This document shows positions 18,243 to 25,740 of a stretch of 34,787 bases of DNA, piece by piece. Numbering within the stretch: the stretch's first letter is position 1; each line of letters starts with the position of its first letter. A program made the translations under genes and the position numbers. Source of the DNA: Algoriphagus aquaeductus (GTDB lineage Bacteria > Bacteroidota > Bacteroidia > Cytophagales > Cyclobacteriaceae); NCBI RefSeq assembly GCF_003253485.1, contig NZ_QKTX01000025.1:1-34787 (forward strand). Direction: 5' to 3'. The notes under the pieces are model-generated. The model saw nothing but the letters and a program-made list of their open reading frames with translations, was not told the DNA's origin and searched no databases.

Positions 18243-18273
18243 ACTCTCCAAGGGATTGAAACCCTTGGAGAGT
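18243..18273. repeat. Perfect 12-bp inverted repeat inside the dehydratase operon
   Basis: ACTCTCCAAGGG (18243-18254) and CCCTTGGAGAGT (18262-18273) form a perfect stem with a 7-nt loop, located between the dehydratase stop (18225) and the SDR start (18288). There is no T-run, so it is unlikely to be a terminator. It may be a REP-like palindrome or an mRNA-stabilising hairpin. It occupies most of the upstream region of the next gene and could affect its translation. Confidence 0.85.
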
Positions 18274-18287
18274 GCACAAAGAAGAAA

Positions 18288-19049
18288 ATGAAAAACCAAA
18301 AAGTAGCCATCGTCACCGGTGCAGGTCAGGGTATTGGTCTGGAGATCGCCAGAAAGCTACTTGACACCGGATCAAATGTCATCGTAAATGACTTGGAAAA
18401 AAGTCTTACCGAACAGGCTGTGGCCAACCTTTCCAGGTTGGGAAAGGGTGCTGTGATGGGTTGTTCCGGAGACTCCGCTTCCGAAATCGTGATTCAGGAA
18501 TTGATTGATTTGGCGATGAAAAATTTTGGAAGAATTGATCAAGTGGTATGCAATGCCGGAATCACGCTTTTCGGATCTTTTCTGGACTATTCAAGGGAGG
18601 ATTTCACAGAGGTCACGCGGGTCAATCAAGCCGGAACTTTTTTTCTCACCCAAGCCGCTTCCCAAAGGATGAAAGACCAGCCAGAAGGCGGAGCTATACT
18701 CTTTACTTCCTCAGTCACGGCTCACCAAAGCCATGAAAACCTGGCCGCATATGCCATGAGCAAGGCGGCCATTGAAATGCTCGCTAAAAATCTCGTCTTG
18801 GAATTGGCTCCATTTGGGATTCGTATCAATACCATCGCTCCGGGAGCTACCCTCACCGAACGAACCACTTCCGACCCGGATTATGCCTCCACCTGGTCTA
18901 AACTCACCCCCATTGGAAGGCCTGCCAGTCCCGAAGACATTGCGGAAGCAGCCGCGTTTTTATTGTCCGACGCGGCCAGACACATTACCGGTCAGACACT
19001 GATTGTGGATGGCGGATGGACTTCGATAAGCCCCTCACCTTATGCCTGA
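18288..19049 (+). CDS. SDR family NAD(P)-dependent oxidoreductase
   Basis: A 253-aa classical short-chain dehydrogenase. The start at 18288 (ATG) places the cofactor motif TGAGQGIG at the usual N-terminal position; an upstream in-frame ATG at 18234 would run translation through the hairpin and add non-homologous residues. Other motifs: VCNAGIT, the catalytic Ser in SSVTAHQSH, YAMSK (catalytic Tyr and Lys), APFGIRINTIAPGA and the C-terminal ITGQTLIVDGGW. The sequence resembles glucose/galactose/fucose 1-dehydrogenase-type or 3-ketoacyl reductase-like SDRs. With the dehydratase upstream, oxidation of a sugar or a sugar acid is plausible, but this is inference. It overlaps the next gene by 8 bp. 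Confidence 0.92.
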   Translation: MKNQKVAIVTGAGQGIGLEIARKLLDTGSNVIVNDLEKSLTEQAVANLSRLGKGAVMGCSGDSASEIVIQELIDLAMKNFGRIDQVVCNAGITLFGSFLDYSREDFTEVTRVNQAGTFFLTQAASQRMKDQPEGGAILFTSSVTAHQSHENLAAYAMSKAAIEMLAKNLVLELAPFGIRINTIAPGATLTERTTSDPDYASTWSKLTPIGRPASPEDIAEAAAFLLSDAARHITGQTLIVDGGWTSISPSPYA

Positions 19050-19722
19050 ACACTCCAAAATCCTCCAGGACCTTCACTTAGTGCTAAAAGCTCCACCCCC
19101 TTGGACGCTACAGGGCGAAGGCATCCTTCTTTTTTTCAAATTCAAGAAAGAATGGGTGGAGGAGCAGGGACATCTGCCTGCTCATCTCAAAGGAAAATTC
19201 AAAGGTGGTTTGGGCTACGTCATGCTGGTAGATTACCAAAAATCACCTGTTGGGCCTTATCACGAAGTGTTGATTATTCCGGGGAAATTCCGAAAAACCA
19301 GGCGTCAAGCGATCACCAAAATTTATGTAGACTCAGAAGCGAGTACCCAAAATGGAAGAAATAACTGGGGAATACCCAAAATAACCCTCCCCATATCCTG
19401 GAAAAAAGAAAAAGGAAAAGACATCATCACCATTTATTCTGGAAAAGAAGAGGTTTTTCACACCGAGATTACCCATGGAGGTTTGGCTTTTCCTGTTTCT
19501 ACTACGCTACTGCCTATCAGACTCTGTCAGACCCTGAACAAGGTGAAATATTACACCAAACCCTATGGAAATGGTTGGGGAAAGCTAGCCAAAATCAAAC
19601 GACTGGACCTTGACCCGGATTTTTTTCCTGATATCCGGGGCATTTCTCCTCTATTTGCAATAAAAGTAAATCCATTTACCATCCATTTCCCTGAAGCCAC
19701 CTATGGGGATGAGCACATTTAG
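19042..19722 (+). CDS. Acetoacetate decarboxylase (ADC) family protein
   Basis: A 226-aa protein with the ADC-fold pattern: YHEVLIIPGKF, ITKIYVDSEASTQNGRNNWGIPK and the late PLFAIKVNPFTIHFPEA. In the Clostridium enzyme the Schiff-base Lys lies in a short P-K motif; the aligned GIPK here has Lys113 as candidate. True ADC converts acetoacetate to acetone and CO2, but many family members act on other keto acids or as cyclases/dehydratases, so the reaction is not known. Start and end overlap both flanking SDR genes (8 bp and 14-20 bp), showing tight coupling. No signal peptide, so cytoplasmic. Confidence 0.82.
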   Translation: MPEHSKILQDLHLVLKAPPPWTLQGEGILLFFKFKKEWVEEQGHLPAHLKGKFKGGLGYVMLVDYQKSPVGPYHEVLIIPGKFRKTRRQAITKIYVDSEASTQNGRNNWGIPKITLPISWKKEKGKDIITIYSGKEEVFHTEITHGGLAFPVSTTLLPIRLCQTLNKVKYYTKPYGNGWGKLAKIKRLDLDPDFFPDIRGISPLFAIKVNPFTIHFPEATYGDEHI

Positions 19723-20491
19723 TCAAGCCCATATCGTGGTCACCGGTGCAGGTTCGGGGATTGGTTTGGAATTGATCCGCCAATTATACCCATTCACCCA
19801 TCGGATCGTCGCAGTAGATTACTCAGAAAGTAGGCTGGAATACCTAGCACTAGAATTCCCCAAACTCGAAGGATTTGTTATAGCTGACCTGAGTCAAAAA
19901 GAAGGGAATAGGCAGATTTTGGACTGGATTGATACCCATTGGTCCAACGTGGATTTTTGCTTTGCCAATGCCGGAAAGGCTGAATTTCAACAAGCCTCCC
20001 TTCAAAATTGGAAGAATATGGAGGCGCTTTTCCAACTCAATGTTAATTCCCCCATTCAACTGGGACTTGAGCTAAAAAACAGATGCAAAGACGCCGAATT
20101 CCGTCATGTCATCACTTGTTCTGCCATGGCCTTTTGGGCGGTGCCCGGATACAGTCTCTATGGAGCCTCCAAAGCCGCTCTTTTGCAATGGGCAAATACC
20201 CTATGGACAGAAAAATCAGGCGACTGGCTTTCCTTGGTTTTTCCGATCGCCACAGCCACCGGTTTTTTTGAAGCGGCAGGAAACCATATTCCTCGAGCCT
20301 TCCCAGTCCAAGAGCCCGGTCTTGTGGCGAGAAAAATTCTAGCCGGGGTCATAAAAAAGCAACGCAAAATTTTCCCTTCTCCGCTTTTCCGGGGGATGTT
20401 GCTACTTGATCAATTTCTTTTCTTTATTCGACCGATGTACCAACGATTGGAATATCGTAAATTCAAAAATTGGGTTTCCGAACAATCCTGA
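19709..20491 (+). CDS. SDR family oxidoreductase, second of operon
   Basis: A 260-aa SDR from the ATG at 19709; an ATG 6 bp upstream (19703) is an alternative. Motifs: TGAGSGIG for the dinucleotide, FANAGKAEFQ, the catalytic Ser in ITCSAMA, and YGASK with Tyr and Lys. After the core there is an unusual basic and hydrophobic C-terminus (FRGMLLLDQFLFFIRPMYQRLEYRKFKNWV), possibly a membrane-associating helix or substrate lid. It differs from the first SDR of the operon in this tail and lacks the usual VDGG end of classical SDRs. It overlaps the ADC-like gene upstream, so is coupled to it; a matched substrate is likely but unknown. Confidence 0.88.
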   Translation: MSTFSQAHIVVTGAGSGIGLELIRQLYPFTHRIVAVDYSESRLEYLALEFPKLEGFVIADLSQKEGNRQILDWIDTHWSNVDFCFANAGKAEFQQASLQNWKNMEALFQLNVNSPIQLGLELKNRCKDAEFRHVITCSAMAFWAVPGYSLYGASKAALLQWANTLWTEKSGDWLSLVFPIATATGFFEAAGNHIPRAFPVQEPGLVARKILAGVIKKQRKIFPSPLFRGMLLLDQFLFFIRPMYQRLEYRKFKNWVSEQS

Positions 20492-20527
20492 AATCAAACA
20501 GTTACACCAATTCACCACCCTTTGATC

Positions 20528-21187
20528 ATGAAAAAATACCTCTACCTTGTTTTGGCACTCATCGCTGTCCATGCCTGCCAGCAAAAACCCCAACTTCCAG
20601 ACACCTTGCCTTTCAAAGTAGCGAAAGCATACGGGATCGAAAATTTTGATCAGGTCAATTCGATCGCTTACACTTGGAATGTACAGCGAGACTCAGTCAA
20701 TGTGGTCTCTCGGGATTGGAAGTGGAATGTCAAGGACAGTACCGTTTACTATTCCGGCCCTGACACCACATTCACCTACAGCTTGACAGCAGATTCGCTT
20801 CCTAAGCAAGACGGTGCTTTTATCAATGATAAATACTGGGCGATGATGCCGTTCCAATTGGCTTGGGACTCGGGCTATACACACGAGATCACAGAAAATG
20901 TGCCTTCTCCCCTGAAAGGCACCAATTCCACCAAACTTACCATCATTTACAATTCGGGTGAACCCAAAAGCCCGGGAATGGGCTACACGCCGGGCGATGC
21001 CTATGACCTGTACCTCGATGAAAACCACATGATTCTGGAATGGACCTTCCGAAGAGGTAACGGGGCAGAGGGTCGGACGTGGACCTGGGAAAACGTAAAT
21101 CAATTTGGTCCGATCAAGCTCGCACAGGATCACATGGGGCCGGACGGGAAGCGATTCATTTGGCTGTCCAATGTAAAAGTAGAGTAG
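20528..21187 (+). CDS. Hypothetical lipoprotein, 219 aa
   Basis: No family recognised. The ATG at 20528 is preferred over a TTG at 20522. A short basic start and hydrophobic core end in AVHAC (Cys17), a lipobox, so it is probably an exported lipoprotein. The mature part has Trp-rich strands (YTWNVQRDSVNVVSRDWKWN, MILEWTFRRGNG, RTWTWENVN), suggesting a beta-rich fold of lipocalin or LolA-like shape, but no motif proves it. It stands 36 bp after the SDR operon and ends at a strong terminator at 21211-21238. A role with the operon cannot be judged. Confidence 0.75.
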   Translation: MKKYLYLVLALIAVHACQQKPQLPDTLPFKVAKAYGIENFDQVNSIAYTWNVQRDSVNVVSRDWKWNVKDSTVYYSGPDTTFTYSLTADSLPKQDGAFINDKYWAMMPFQLAWDSGYTHEITENVPSPLKGTNSTKLTIIYNSGEPKSPGMGYTPGDAYDLYLDENHMILEWTFRRGNGAEGRTWTWENVNQFGPIKLAQDHMGPDGKRFIWLSNVKVE

Positions 21188-21210
21188 CCATTGAAGTAAA
21201 TTAGATTTCA

Positions 21211-21238
21211 GCCATGGGGATAACTCATGGCTTTTTTT
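21211..21238 (+). terminator. Rho-independent terminator after the lipoprotein gene
   Basis: GCCATG (21211-21216) and CATGGC (21226-21231) form a stem with a 9-nt loop, followed by seven T (21232-21238). It closes transcription from the operon and lipoprotein upstream, 23 bp past the lipoprotein stop. Confidence 0.85.
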
Positions 21239-21268
21239 ATTTTTAACCGATCTCAAGTCCGACCCATT

Positions 21269-22150
21269 ATGAACAGAAGACACTTTATCCATGCATCCGG
21301 AGCTCTGCTTGGAGCAGGAATGCTCAGCAACCCACTAGACACCTTTTCTCTTTCTCAAAAGAAAACATGGACCGTAGGTGAAATCATCGATACGTTCATT
21401 TCTCAAGTGCCCAATGCGCCCTTTGCCCAGACGGTAGATACGATTAAAGTGGGTTCTCGGGAAACTGTGGTGACAGGAGTGGTGACCACGATGTTCACCA
21501 CCATGGAGATCATTCACAAAGCCATTGAGTTAAAGGCCAACCTGATCATCCCCCATGAACCCACTTTTTTCTCAGGCCAGGATGATACGGACTACCTACA
21601 AAATGACCCGGTGTTTCGGGCCAAATATGATTTGATGGTCAAGCATGGCATCACGCTTTGGAGGAATCATGACTACGTGCATAGAATGACCGATGACGGC
21701 GTACGAGTCGGAGTAGTCGGTGATTTGGGATGGGACGAGTATTATACGCCTGGAAGTCGAATCTTGACAATTCCCCAAACCAACCTTCAGGGTTTGATCG
21801 AACACATCAAAACCAAACTGGGCGTACCGGCGATGCGCTATGTCGGAGATTTGAATCAAGCCTGCACTAAAGTGCTGTTGCTTCCCGGAGCCGTGGGAGG
21901 CCGATTACAGATCACTCAAATCATGGAGCATCGACCGGATGTATTGGTTTGCGGAGAATCCAATGAATGGGAAACTCCCGAATATGTGCGCGCGGCCAAT
22001 GAAATCGGCATGAAGCTGTCTATGATCGAAATTGGGCACTCTGCCAGTGAAGAAGGAGGCTCCGAATTTGTGAAAAATTGGCTCAATCAGCACATGCCCG
22101 GACTTCCGGTTTTCCATATTCCTTCGGGAAATTCGCTTTCGATCCTATAA
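21269..22150 (+). CDS. Exported Nif3-like dinuclear metal protein
   Basis: A 293-aa protein of the NIF3/YbgI-like dinuclear metal family. The ATG at 21269 is used because it starts a Tat-type signal peptide, NRRHFIHASGALLGAGML; the upstream ATG (21227) would place extra residues before it. Metal ligand motifs are recognisable: HEPTFF (first His), WRNHDYVHR, and the late GHSASEEGG (His and Glu). Cytoplasmic Nif3 proteins have an uncertain role (GTP cyclohydrolase-related annotation is weak). Export of a member with a twin-Arg signal is a less common form, consistent with folding and metal loading before export. It lies between a terminator upstream and one downstream, thus a single-gene unit. 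Confidence 0.85.
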   Translation: MNRRHFIHASGALLGAGMLSNPLDTFSLSQKKTWTVGEIIDTFISQVPNAPFAQTVDTIKVGSRETVVTGVVTTMFTTMEIIHKAIELKANLIIPHEPTFFSGQDDTDYLQNDPVFRAKYDLMVKHGITLWRNHDYVHRMTDDGVRVGVVGDLGWDEYYTPGSRILTIPQTNLQGLIEHIKTKLGVPAMRYVGDLNQACTKVLLLPGAVGGRLQITQIMEHRPDVLVCGESNEWETPEYVRAANEIGMKLSMIEIGHSASEEGGSEFVKNWLNQHMPGLPVFHIPSGNSLSIL

Positions 22151-22155
22151 ATAAT

Positions 22156-22184
22156 AAAGGCCAGTTCCACCCGGACTGGCCTTT
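22156..22184. terminator. Terminator between convergent genes
   Basis: A perfect 10-bp stem AAAGGCCAGT (22156-22165) / ACTGGCCTTT (22175-22184) with a 9-nt loop, followed by TTTTGTTTT on the plus strand. It serves the Nif3-like gene; on the minus strand the T-rich TTTATTAT could also serve the lipoprotein at 22206. Confidence 0.85.
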
Positions 22185-22205
22185 TGTTTTAAAAAATAAT
22201 AACCG

Positions 22206-22634
22206 TTAGGACTTACCTTTTTCAAACGATTCTTCCACATTGTTTTTAAACTTCTTCCACTCGTTTTCGATATCACGCGTGGTATTGTTTACCGCGGTCT
22301 TGACATCCTGCCAAGTATTTTGTGTTGCGGTTTCGATATCATCCAATGCTTTTTCCACATCAGATTTTTCTTGCTTCAATTCCGCTTCCATTTCCTCGAT
22401 TTCGGCTTTTACCTGAGCATTGGCTTTGGCTTTTTTAGCCTCGAGTTCCTGAATTTTCAAATCGATTTCCGCTTCCAATTCCCGAAGTTCGGCGCGTAGC
22501 TCACTTCGTTCCTGTTCGAAATCAATCGAAATTTCAACAATTTCTTCTTCCTGTTTTTCAGATTTGGATTCACAGGATATTGCGGATAGGCCGAGTAGGG
22601 CCATGCCAGCAAGTGCAATTAGATTCGTTTTCAT
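22206..22634 (-). CDS. Coiled-coil lipoprotein, 142 aa
   Basis: Signal peptide with lipobox-like SAISC (Cys21), then a highly charged Glu/Lys-rich region with heptad-like spacing (about residues 28-110: ELRAELRELEAEIDLKIQELEAKK and so on), which predicts a long coiled coil, then amphipathic helix TWQDVKTAVNNTTRDIENEWKKF. It resembles small YtxH/apolipoprotein-like helical lipoproteins of Bacteroidota, but no family is certain. It follows a CsbD gene on the same strand by 30 bp, so probably shares a transcript with it, and stress-linked expression is plausible. Confidence 0.8.
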   Translation of the reverse strand: MKTNLIALAGMALLGLSAISCESKSEKQEEEIVEISIDFEQERSELRAELRELEAEIDLKIQELEAKKAKANAQVKAEIEEMEAELKQEKSDVEKALDDIETATQNTWQDVKTAVNNTTRDIENEWKKFKNNVEESFEKGKS

Positions 22635-22664
22635 AATTCGATGAGTTTAGAAAATGGGGTTGGA

Positions 22665-22859
22665 TTATAGGCTGTTGATTTCCTCTTTGATTTCGTCAAT
22701 TGATCGACCGAGTTTCCGCTGCAATCTTCCCAAAAGCTCTTCGGTCTGACCTTCTTCATACATCAGGTCATCTTCGGTGAGTTCGGCATACTTTTGCTTA
22801 AGCTTGCCTTTGATCTCTTTCCAAGAACCTTCGATTTTTAATTTGGTGTCAGTTTTCAT
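22665..22859 (-). CDS. CsbD family stress-related protein
   Basis: A 64-aa protein beginning at the ATG at 22859. The longer frame from 22979 adds a hydrophobic stretch with no family match. The KLKIEGSWKEIKGKLKQKYAELTEDDL start is the CsbD signature (W and GKLK spacing), followed by GQTEELLGRLQRKLGRSIDEIKEEI. CsbD is named for a sigma-B-controlled Bacillus protein, but its biochemical role is unknown. Typical family length. Its gene precedes the coiled-coil lipoprotein, with which it probably forms an operon. Confidence 0.9.
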   Translation of the reverse strand: MKTDTKLKIEGSWKEIKGKLKQKYAELTEDDLMYEEGQTEELLGRLQRKLGRSIDEIKEEINSL

Positions 22860-22999
22860 GATTTCTTTGGTTAAAAGTGAAACAAACAATTTTGCATTAA
22901 CAGGCTCAATCCCGGTACCAAATGGGTTTCTGAGCCATTTGGGGGGAATTAATAAAAATGAAGTGTAGAACATCTCCACATTTTGACGGGTTTTAGCAA

Positions 23000-23065
23000 A
23001 AAAAACTCACAGACCCTCCTAATTCCTCAGATTATCATTCTGCAAGAATCCGGATTATCTGTGAG
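23000..23065 (-). terminator. Terminator with long branched stem after the small dehydrogenase subunit
   Basis: CTCACAGA (23006-23013) pairs with TCTGTGAG (23058-23065) over a 44-nt interior which itself contains smaller inverted repeats (AATCCGGATT and ATTCTGCAGAAT on the minus strand). On the minus strand the closing stem is followed by eight T, the A-run near 22998-23005. It lies about 28 bp past the stop at 23094. It probably terminates the GMC operon. Confidence 0.5.
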
Positions 23066-23093
23066 CTATGTCAGGATAAACTAGTGTACTATT

Positions 23094-23687
23094 TTACAAA
23101 CTCCACGTATTTCCCACCTCCGAAAGCGGCATACATCCTCGGAATTCTCCCGGAATAGGATCATAGCTGAGTACATTTTTGCCGATTTCCTCTGAGCTAA
23201 AATAGGCCCATAGTACGGAGGATTTTAATCCTCGGTAAAACCCCACCGGTTCGCGAGGCCCTACGTCTCCTCCCCATACTTTCTTGGGGAATTTGGGTGA
23301 GTTGGCTTCGTGATCCTTGAAGCAAGCTGCCTTATCTGCTGCCGATAAGTCGGCAAATACTTTTCCATACTTGGTCTTGCAGTCCGCATTAAAAGCTTCG
23401 ATATCGGATTCTACTTGCTTTTGGCCTCCTTCATCATAGGTTCTGGCATACATCAAGTCGATAAATACATCGGCCTTGACTTCTAGTCCTCCGGGCGTTT
23501 CGGTTTTGGGTAAAAGAAAATCCACAAAAGCAGAAATGAACCTCGCCTGGTCTTCCTTCAAAAACTCAGGAGTCCAAGACAATCGATCGGTATTCGCACA
23601 AGCCTGAAGTAAGCTGAGCAAGGTAGGAGCGCCTGCTGCTGCTCCGAGAGCCAAAGCGGATTTTTTGAGTGCGTCGCGTCTGTTCAT
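23094..23687 (-). CDS. Gluconate 2-dehydrogenase subunit 3-like protein with Tat signal
   Basis: A 197-aa small subunit of the gluconate 2-dehydrogenase family. The N-terminus MNRRDALKKSALALGAAAG is a twin-Arg signal, followed by a possible lipobox-like LLQAC. The mature part is helical and includes LLPKTETPGGLEVKADVFIDLMY, which is characteristic of the subunit. It starts 3 bp after the stop of the GMC oxidoreductase, so the two are co-translated. Known family logic is that the small subunit carries the export signal for the larger FAD subunit, which here lacks one. No cytochrome c subunit gene is next to the pair in this window. Confidence 0.85.
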   Translation of the reverse strand: MNRRDALKKSALALGAAAGAPTLLSLLQACANTDRLSWTPEFLKEDQARFISAFVDFLLPKTETPGGLEVKADVFIDLMYARTYDEGGQKQVESDIEAFNADCKTKYGKVFADLSAADKAACFKDHEANSPKFPKKVWGGDVGPREPVGFYRGLKSSVLWAYFSSEEIGKNVLSYDPIPGEFRGCMPLSEVGNTWSL

Positions 23688-23690
23688 GAC

Positions 23691-25397
23691 TTAGAGGTTT
23701 AATTTTTTAAGTTCGGATACTGCATGATTGGCCGCTCTCGCGGTGAGTGCCATGTAGGTCAAGGAAGGATTGACGCAGGAAGAAGAGGTCATGCAGGCCC
23801 CGTCAGTAACAAAGACATTGGCACATCCATGTACCTGATTGGTCCCGTTGAGAACGGAAGTTTTTGGATCGCGCCCCATTCGTGCGGTCCCCATTTCGTG
23901 AATCCCGAATCCCATCTCATGCTTGTTGTCAAACTCCAAGATGTCTTTCAAGCCTGCACGTTCCAACATTTCCTTGGCATCCTGTCTGGCCTGATCATTA
24001 AGCGCAAGTTCATTGGCTTTCCATTCTGCATCGATAGACAAGGTGGGCTGCCCCCATTTATCCAATACGTCTTTGTTGAGGTACACTTGGTTTTCGTGGT
24101 AAGGAAGACATTCTGAAAAGCCGGTGATGAAAAACTCCCAAGGTCCGGGCTTCATCAGGCGGTCTTTGAAGTCTCCACCAAAGGCTTCCTGATTACTGCC
24201 TGCGCCCCAACCTGCTCTTCCGCCTCCTCCTTGGAATCCAAATCCACGGACAAACTTGTCAGACTGAGGGCCGTCTTTGAGGTTTACATATCTTGGAATA
24301 TAAATACCATTAGGTCGACGACCTTTATAATATTGATCTTCGAAACCCTCTACTGTTCCCATGGCACCTACACGATAGGTGTGATCCATCAGGTTGTGCC
24401 CGAGTTCACCGGAGTCATTTCCCAATCCATTTGGAAATCTACTGGAAGTGGAATTGAGCAGAATCTGAGTCGTACTCAAGGTGGAGGCATTGACAAAAAT
24501 GATTTTGGCCTTGTAGACCATCTCCTCGCTCGTTTCCGCGTCGATAATCCGCACACCGGAAGCTTTGCCCTTTTGCTCATCATATACCACCGATTGGACA
24601 ATGGAAAAAGGTCGAATCGTGAGATTGCCCGTAGCATGAGCAGCAGGTAAGGTGACTGCATTACTGGAGAAATAGGCTCCATAGGGACAACCTCGATCAC
24701 ATCGGTTGCGGTACTGGCATTTGCCTCTACCGTTGAGCGGCTCGGTCAAGTGAGCCACCCGACCGATGATCATATTTCGGCCTTTGAAATCTTTCTCAAT
24801 CCGTTCCTTGACGTGTTTTTCCACACAGTTTAATTCCATCGGAGGTAAGAAGTGGGAATCAGGAAGCTGGGGAAGACCTAATGCTTCCCCACTAATGCCT
24901 GCGAATTTCTCCACATGGGTGTACCAAGGCGCGAGGTCTTTGTATCGGATCGGCCAGTCCACCCCATGCCCGTCTTTAGCATTGGCTTCAAAGTCCAAGT
25001 CGGACCAGCGATAGGTTTGCTTACCCCAAAGCAGAGAGCGTCCACCCATCTGATGGGCCCGTACCCACATGAAGGGCTTGACTTCGGTGTAGGGATTTTC
25101 GAGGTCGTTGGCATGAAAATGCTCGTTAAAGGCACCGATAAATCCAGAACGGCCACCTTTGGGATGCTTGGCTTTTTGCTCAGGTGTGAGACCTCCTCGA
25201 AGGTCATGCTCCCAAGGATCAAGCGTCATGGTTGGGTAGTCCACCACATGTTCCACAATTCTGCCCCGCTCGAGGACCAGGGTATTTAGACCGGCTTCGC
25301 AAAGTTCCTTTGCCGCCCAGCCCCCACTGATTCCCGACCCGATGACGATAGCGTCGTAGGTCAGATTTTTGTCGGCGTCGATGTTAAAATTTGCCAT
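23691..25397 (-). CDS. GMC family FAD-dependent oxidoreductase
   Basis: A 568-aa flavoprotein, probably a sugar or alcohol dehydrogenase subunit of the gluconate 2-dehydrogenase type. The ATG at 25397 is used rather than a TTG two codons upstream. FAD-binding GSGISGG (about residues 19-25) is followed by LVLERG; then the GMC segments MGGRSLLWGKQTYRWS, a cysteine-containing block KCQYRNRCDRGCPYGAYFSS and the C-terminal GIHEMGTARMG with the catalytic His and the FVTDGACMTSSSCVNPSLT signature. The sequence has no signal peptide; the partner gene (23094-23687) has the Tat signal, so export as a complex is likely. The substrate is not known. Confidence 0.92.
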   Translation of the reverse strand: MANFNIDADKNLTYDAIVIGSGISGGWAAKELCEAGLNTLVLERGRIVEHVVDYPTMTLDPWEHDLRGGLTPEQKAKHPKGGRSGFIGAFNEHFHANDLENPYTEVKPFMWVRAHQMGGRSLLWGKQTYRWSDLDFEANAKDGHGVDWPIRYKDLAPWYTHVEKFAGISGEALGLPQLPDSHFLPPMELNCVEKHVKERIEKDFKGRNMIIGRVAHLTEPLNGRGKCQYRNRCDRGCPYGAYFSSNAVTLPAAHATGNLTIRPFSIVQSVVYDEQKGKASGVRIIDAETSEEMVYKAKIIFVNASTLSTTQILLNSTSSRFPNGLGNDSGELGHNLMDHTYRVGAMGTVEGFEDQYYKGRRPNGIYIPRYVNLKDGPQSDKFVRGFGFQGGGGRAGWGAGSNQEAFGGDFKDRLMKPGPWEFFITGFSECLPYHENQVYLNKDVLDKWGQPTLSIDAEWKANELALNDQARQDAKEMLERAGLKDILEFDNKHEMGFGIHEMGTARMGRDPKTSVLNGTNQVHGCANVFVTDGACMTSSSCVNPSLTYMALTARAANHAVSELKKLNL

Positions 25398-25740
25398 GTT
25401 CAATAGGTTTATTGAGAGGATAATAATAGGAAAAAATGGTGGAAATGCAGAAATACAGATCGCCCCGTTGTGGCGCTGGTTCTTATTTATTCATCCATAC
25501 CCCAAATTGAATTTGGGGCTTACACAGGATGTGCCTTCAGCGCTAGATTGATTTGAGTTATCTCAAAAGAGCATTTTCTCACCTTAGGGGAGGTGCCAAC
25601 GGCACGTCCTGTGACAGCCCAGAATTCAATTCTGGGTTTTAAAATCAATTTTGTATTTTCAACGAGTGCCAAAGGCCTGCCTGTCCGGCAAAGACAGGCA
25701 CGATCTGTAATCCATTTTTCAATTCTAAATTTTTCAAATC
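25398..25740. other. Intergenic region dominated by palindromic repeats
   Basis: A 343-bp gap between the GMC gene and the RAYT reading frame. Most of it is the left REP cluster at 25455-25708. The rest is short spacer on each side. No gene is supportable. Confidence 0.7.
25455..25708. repeat. Left REP cluster flanking the RAYT gene
   Basis: The cluster is framed by ACAGATCG (25455-25462) and its inverse CGATCTGT (25701-25708). Inside are several palindromes: an imperfect GCCCC...GGC at 25462-25474, CCCCAAATTGAATTTGGGG at 25500-25518, GTGCC-AAC-GGCAC at 25593-25605, CCCAGAATTCAATTCTGGG at 25618-25636, and a GTGCCAAAGGC unit into which a 23-bp hairpin (25677-25699) is inserted. The same unit types recur in the right cluster at 26201-26391. 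Confidence 0.85.
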
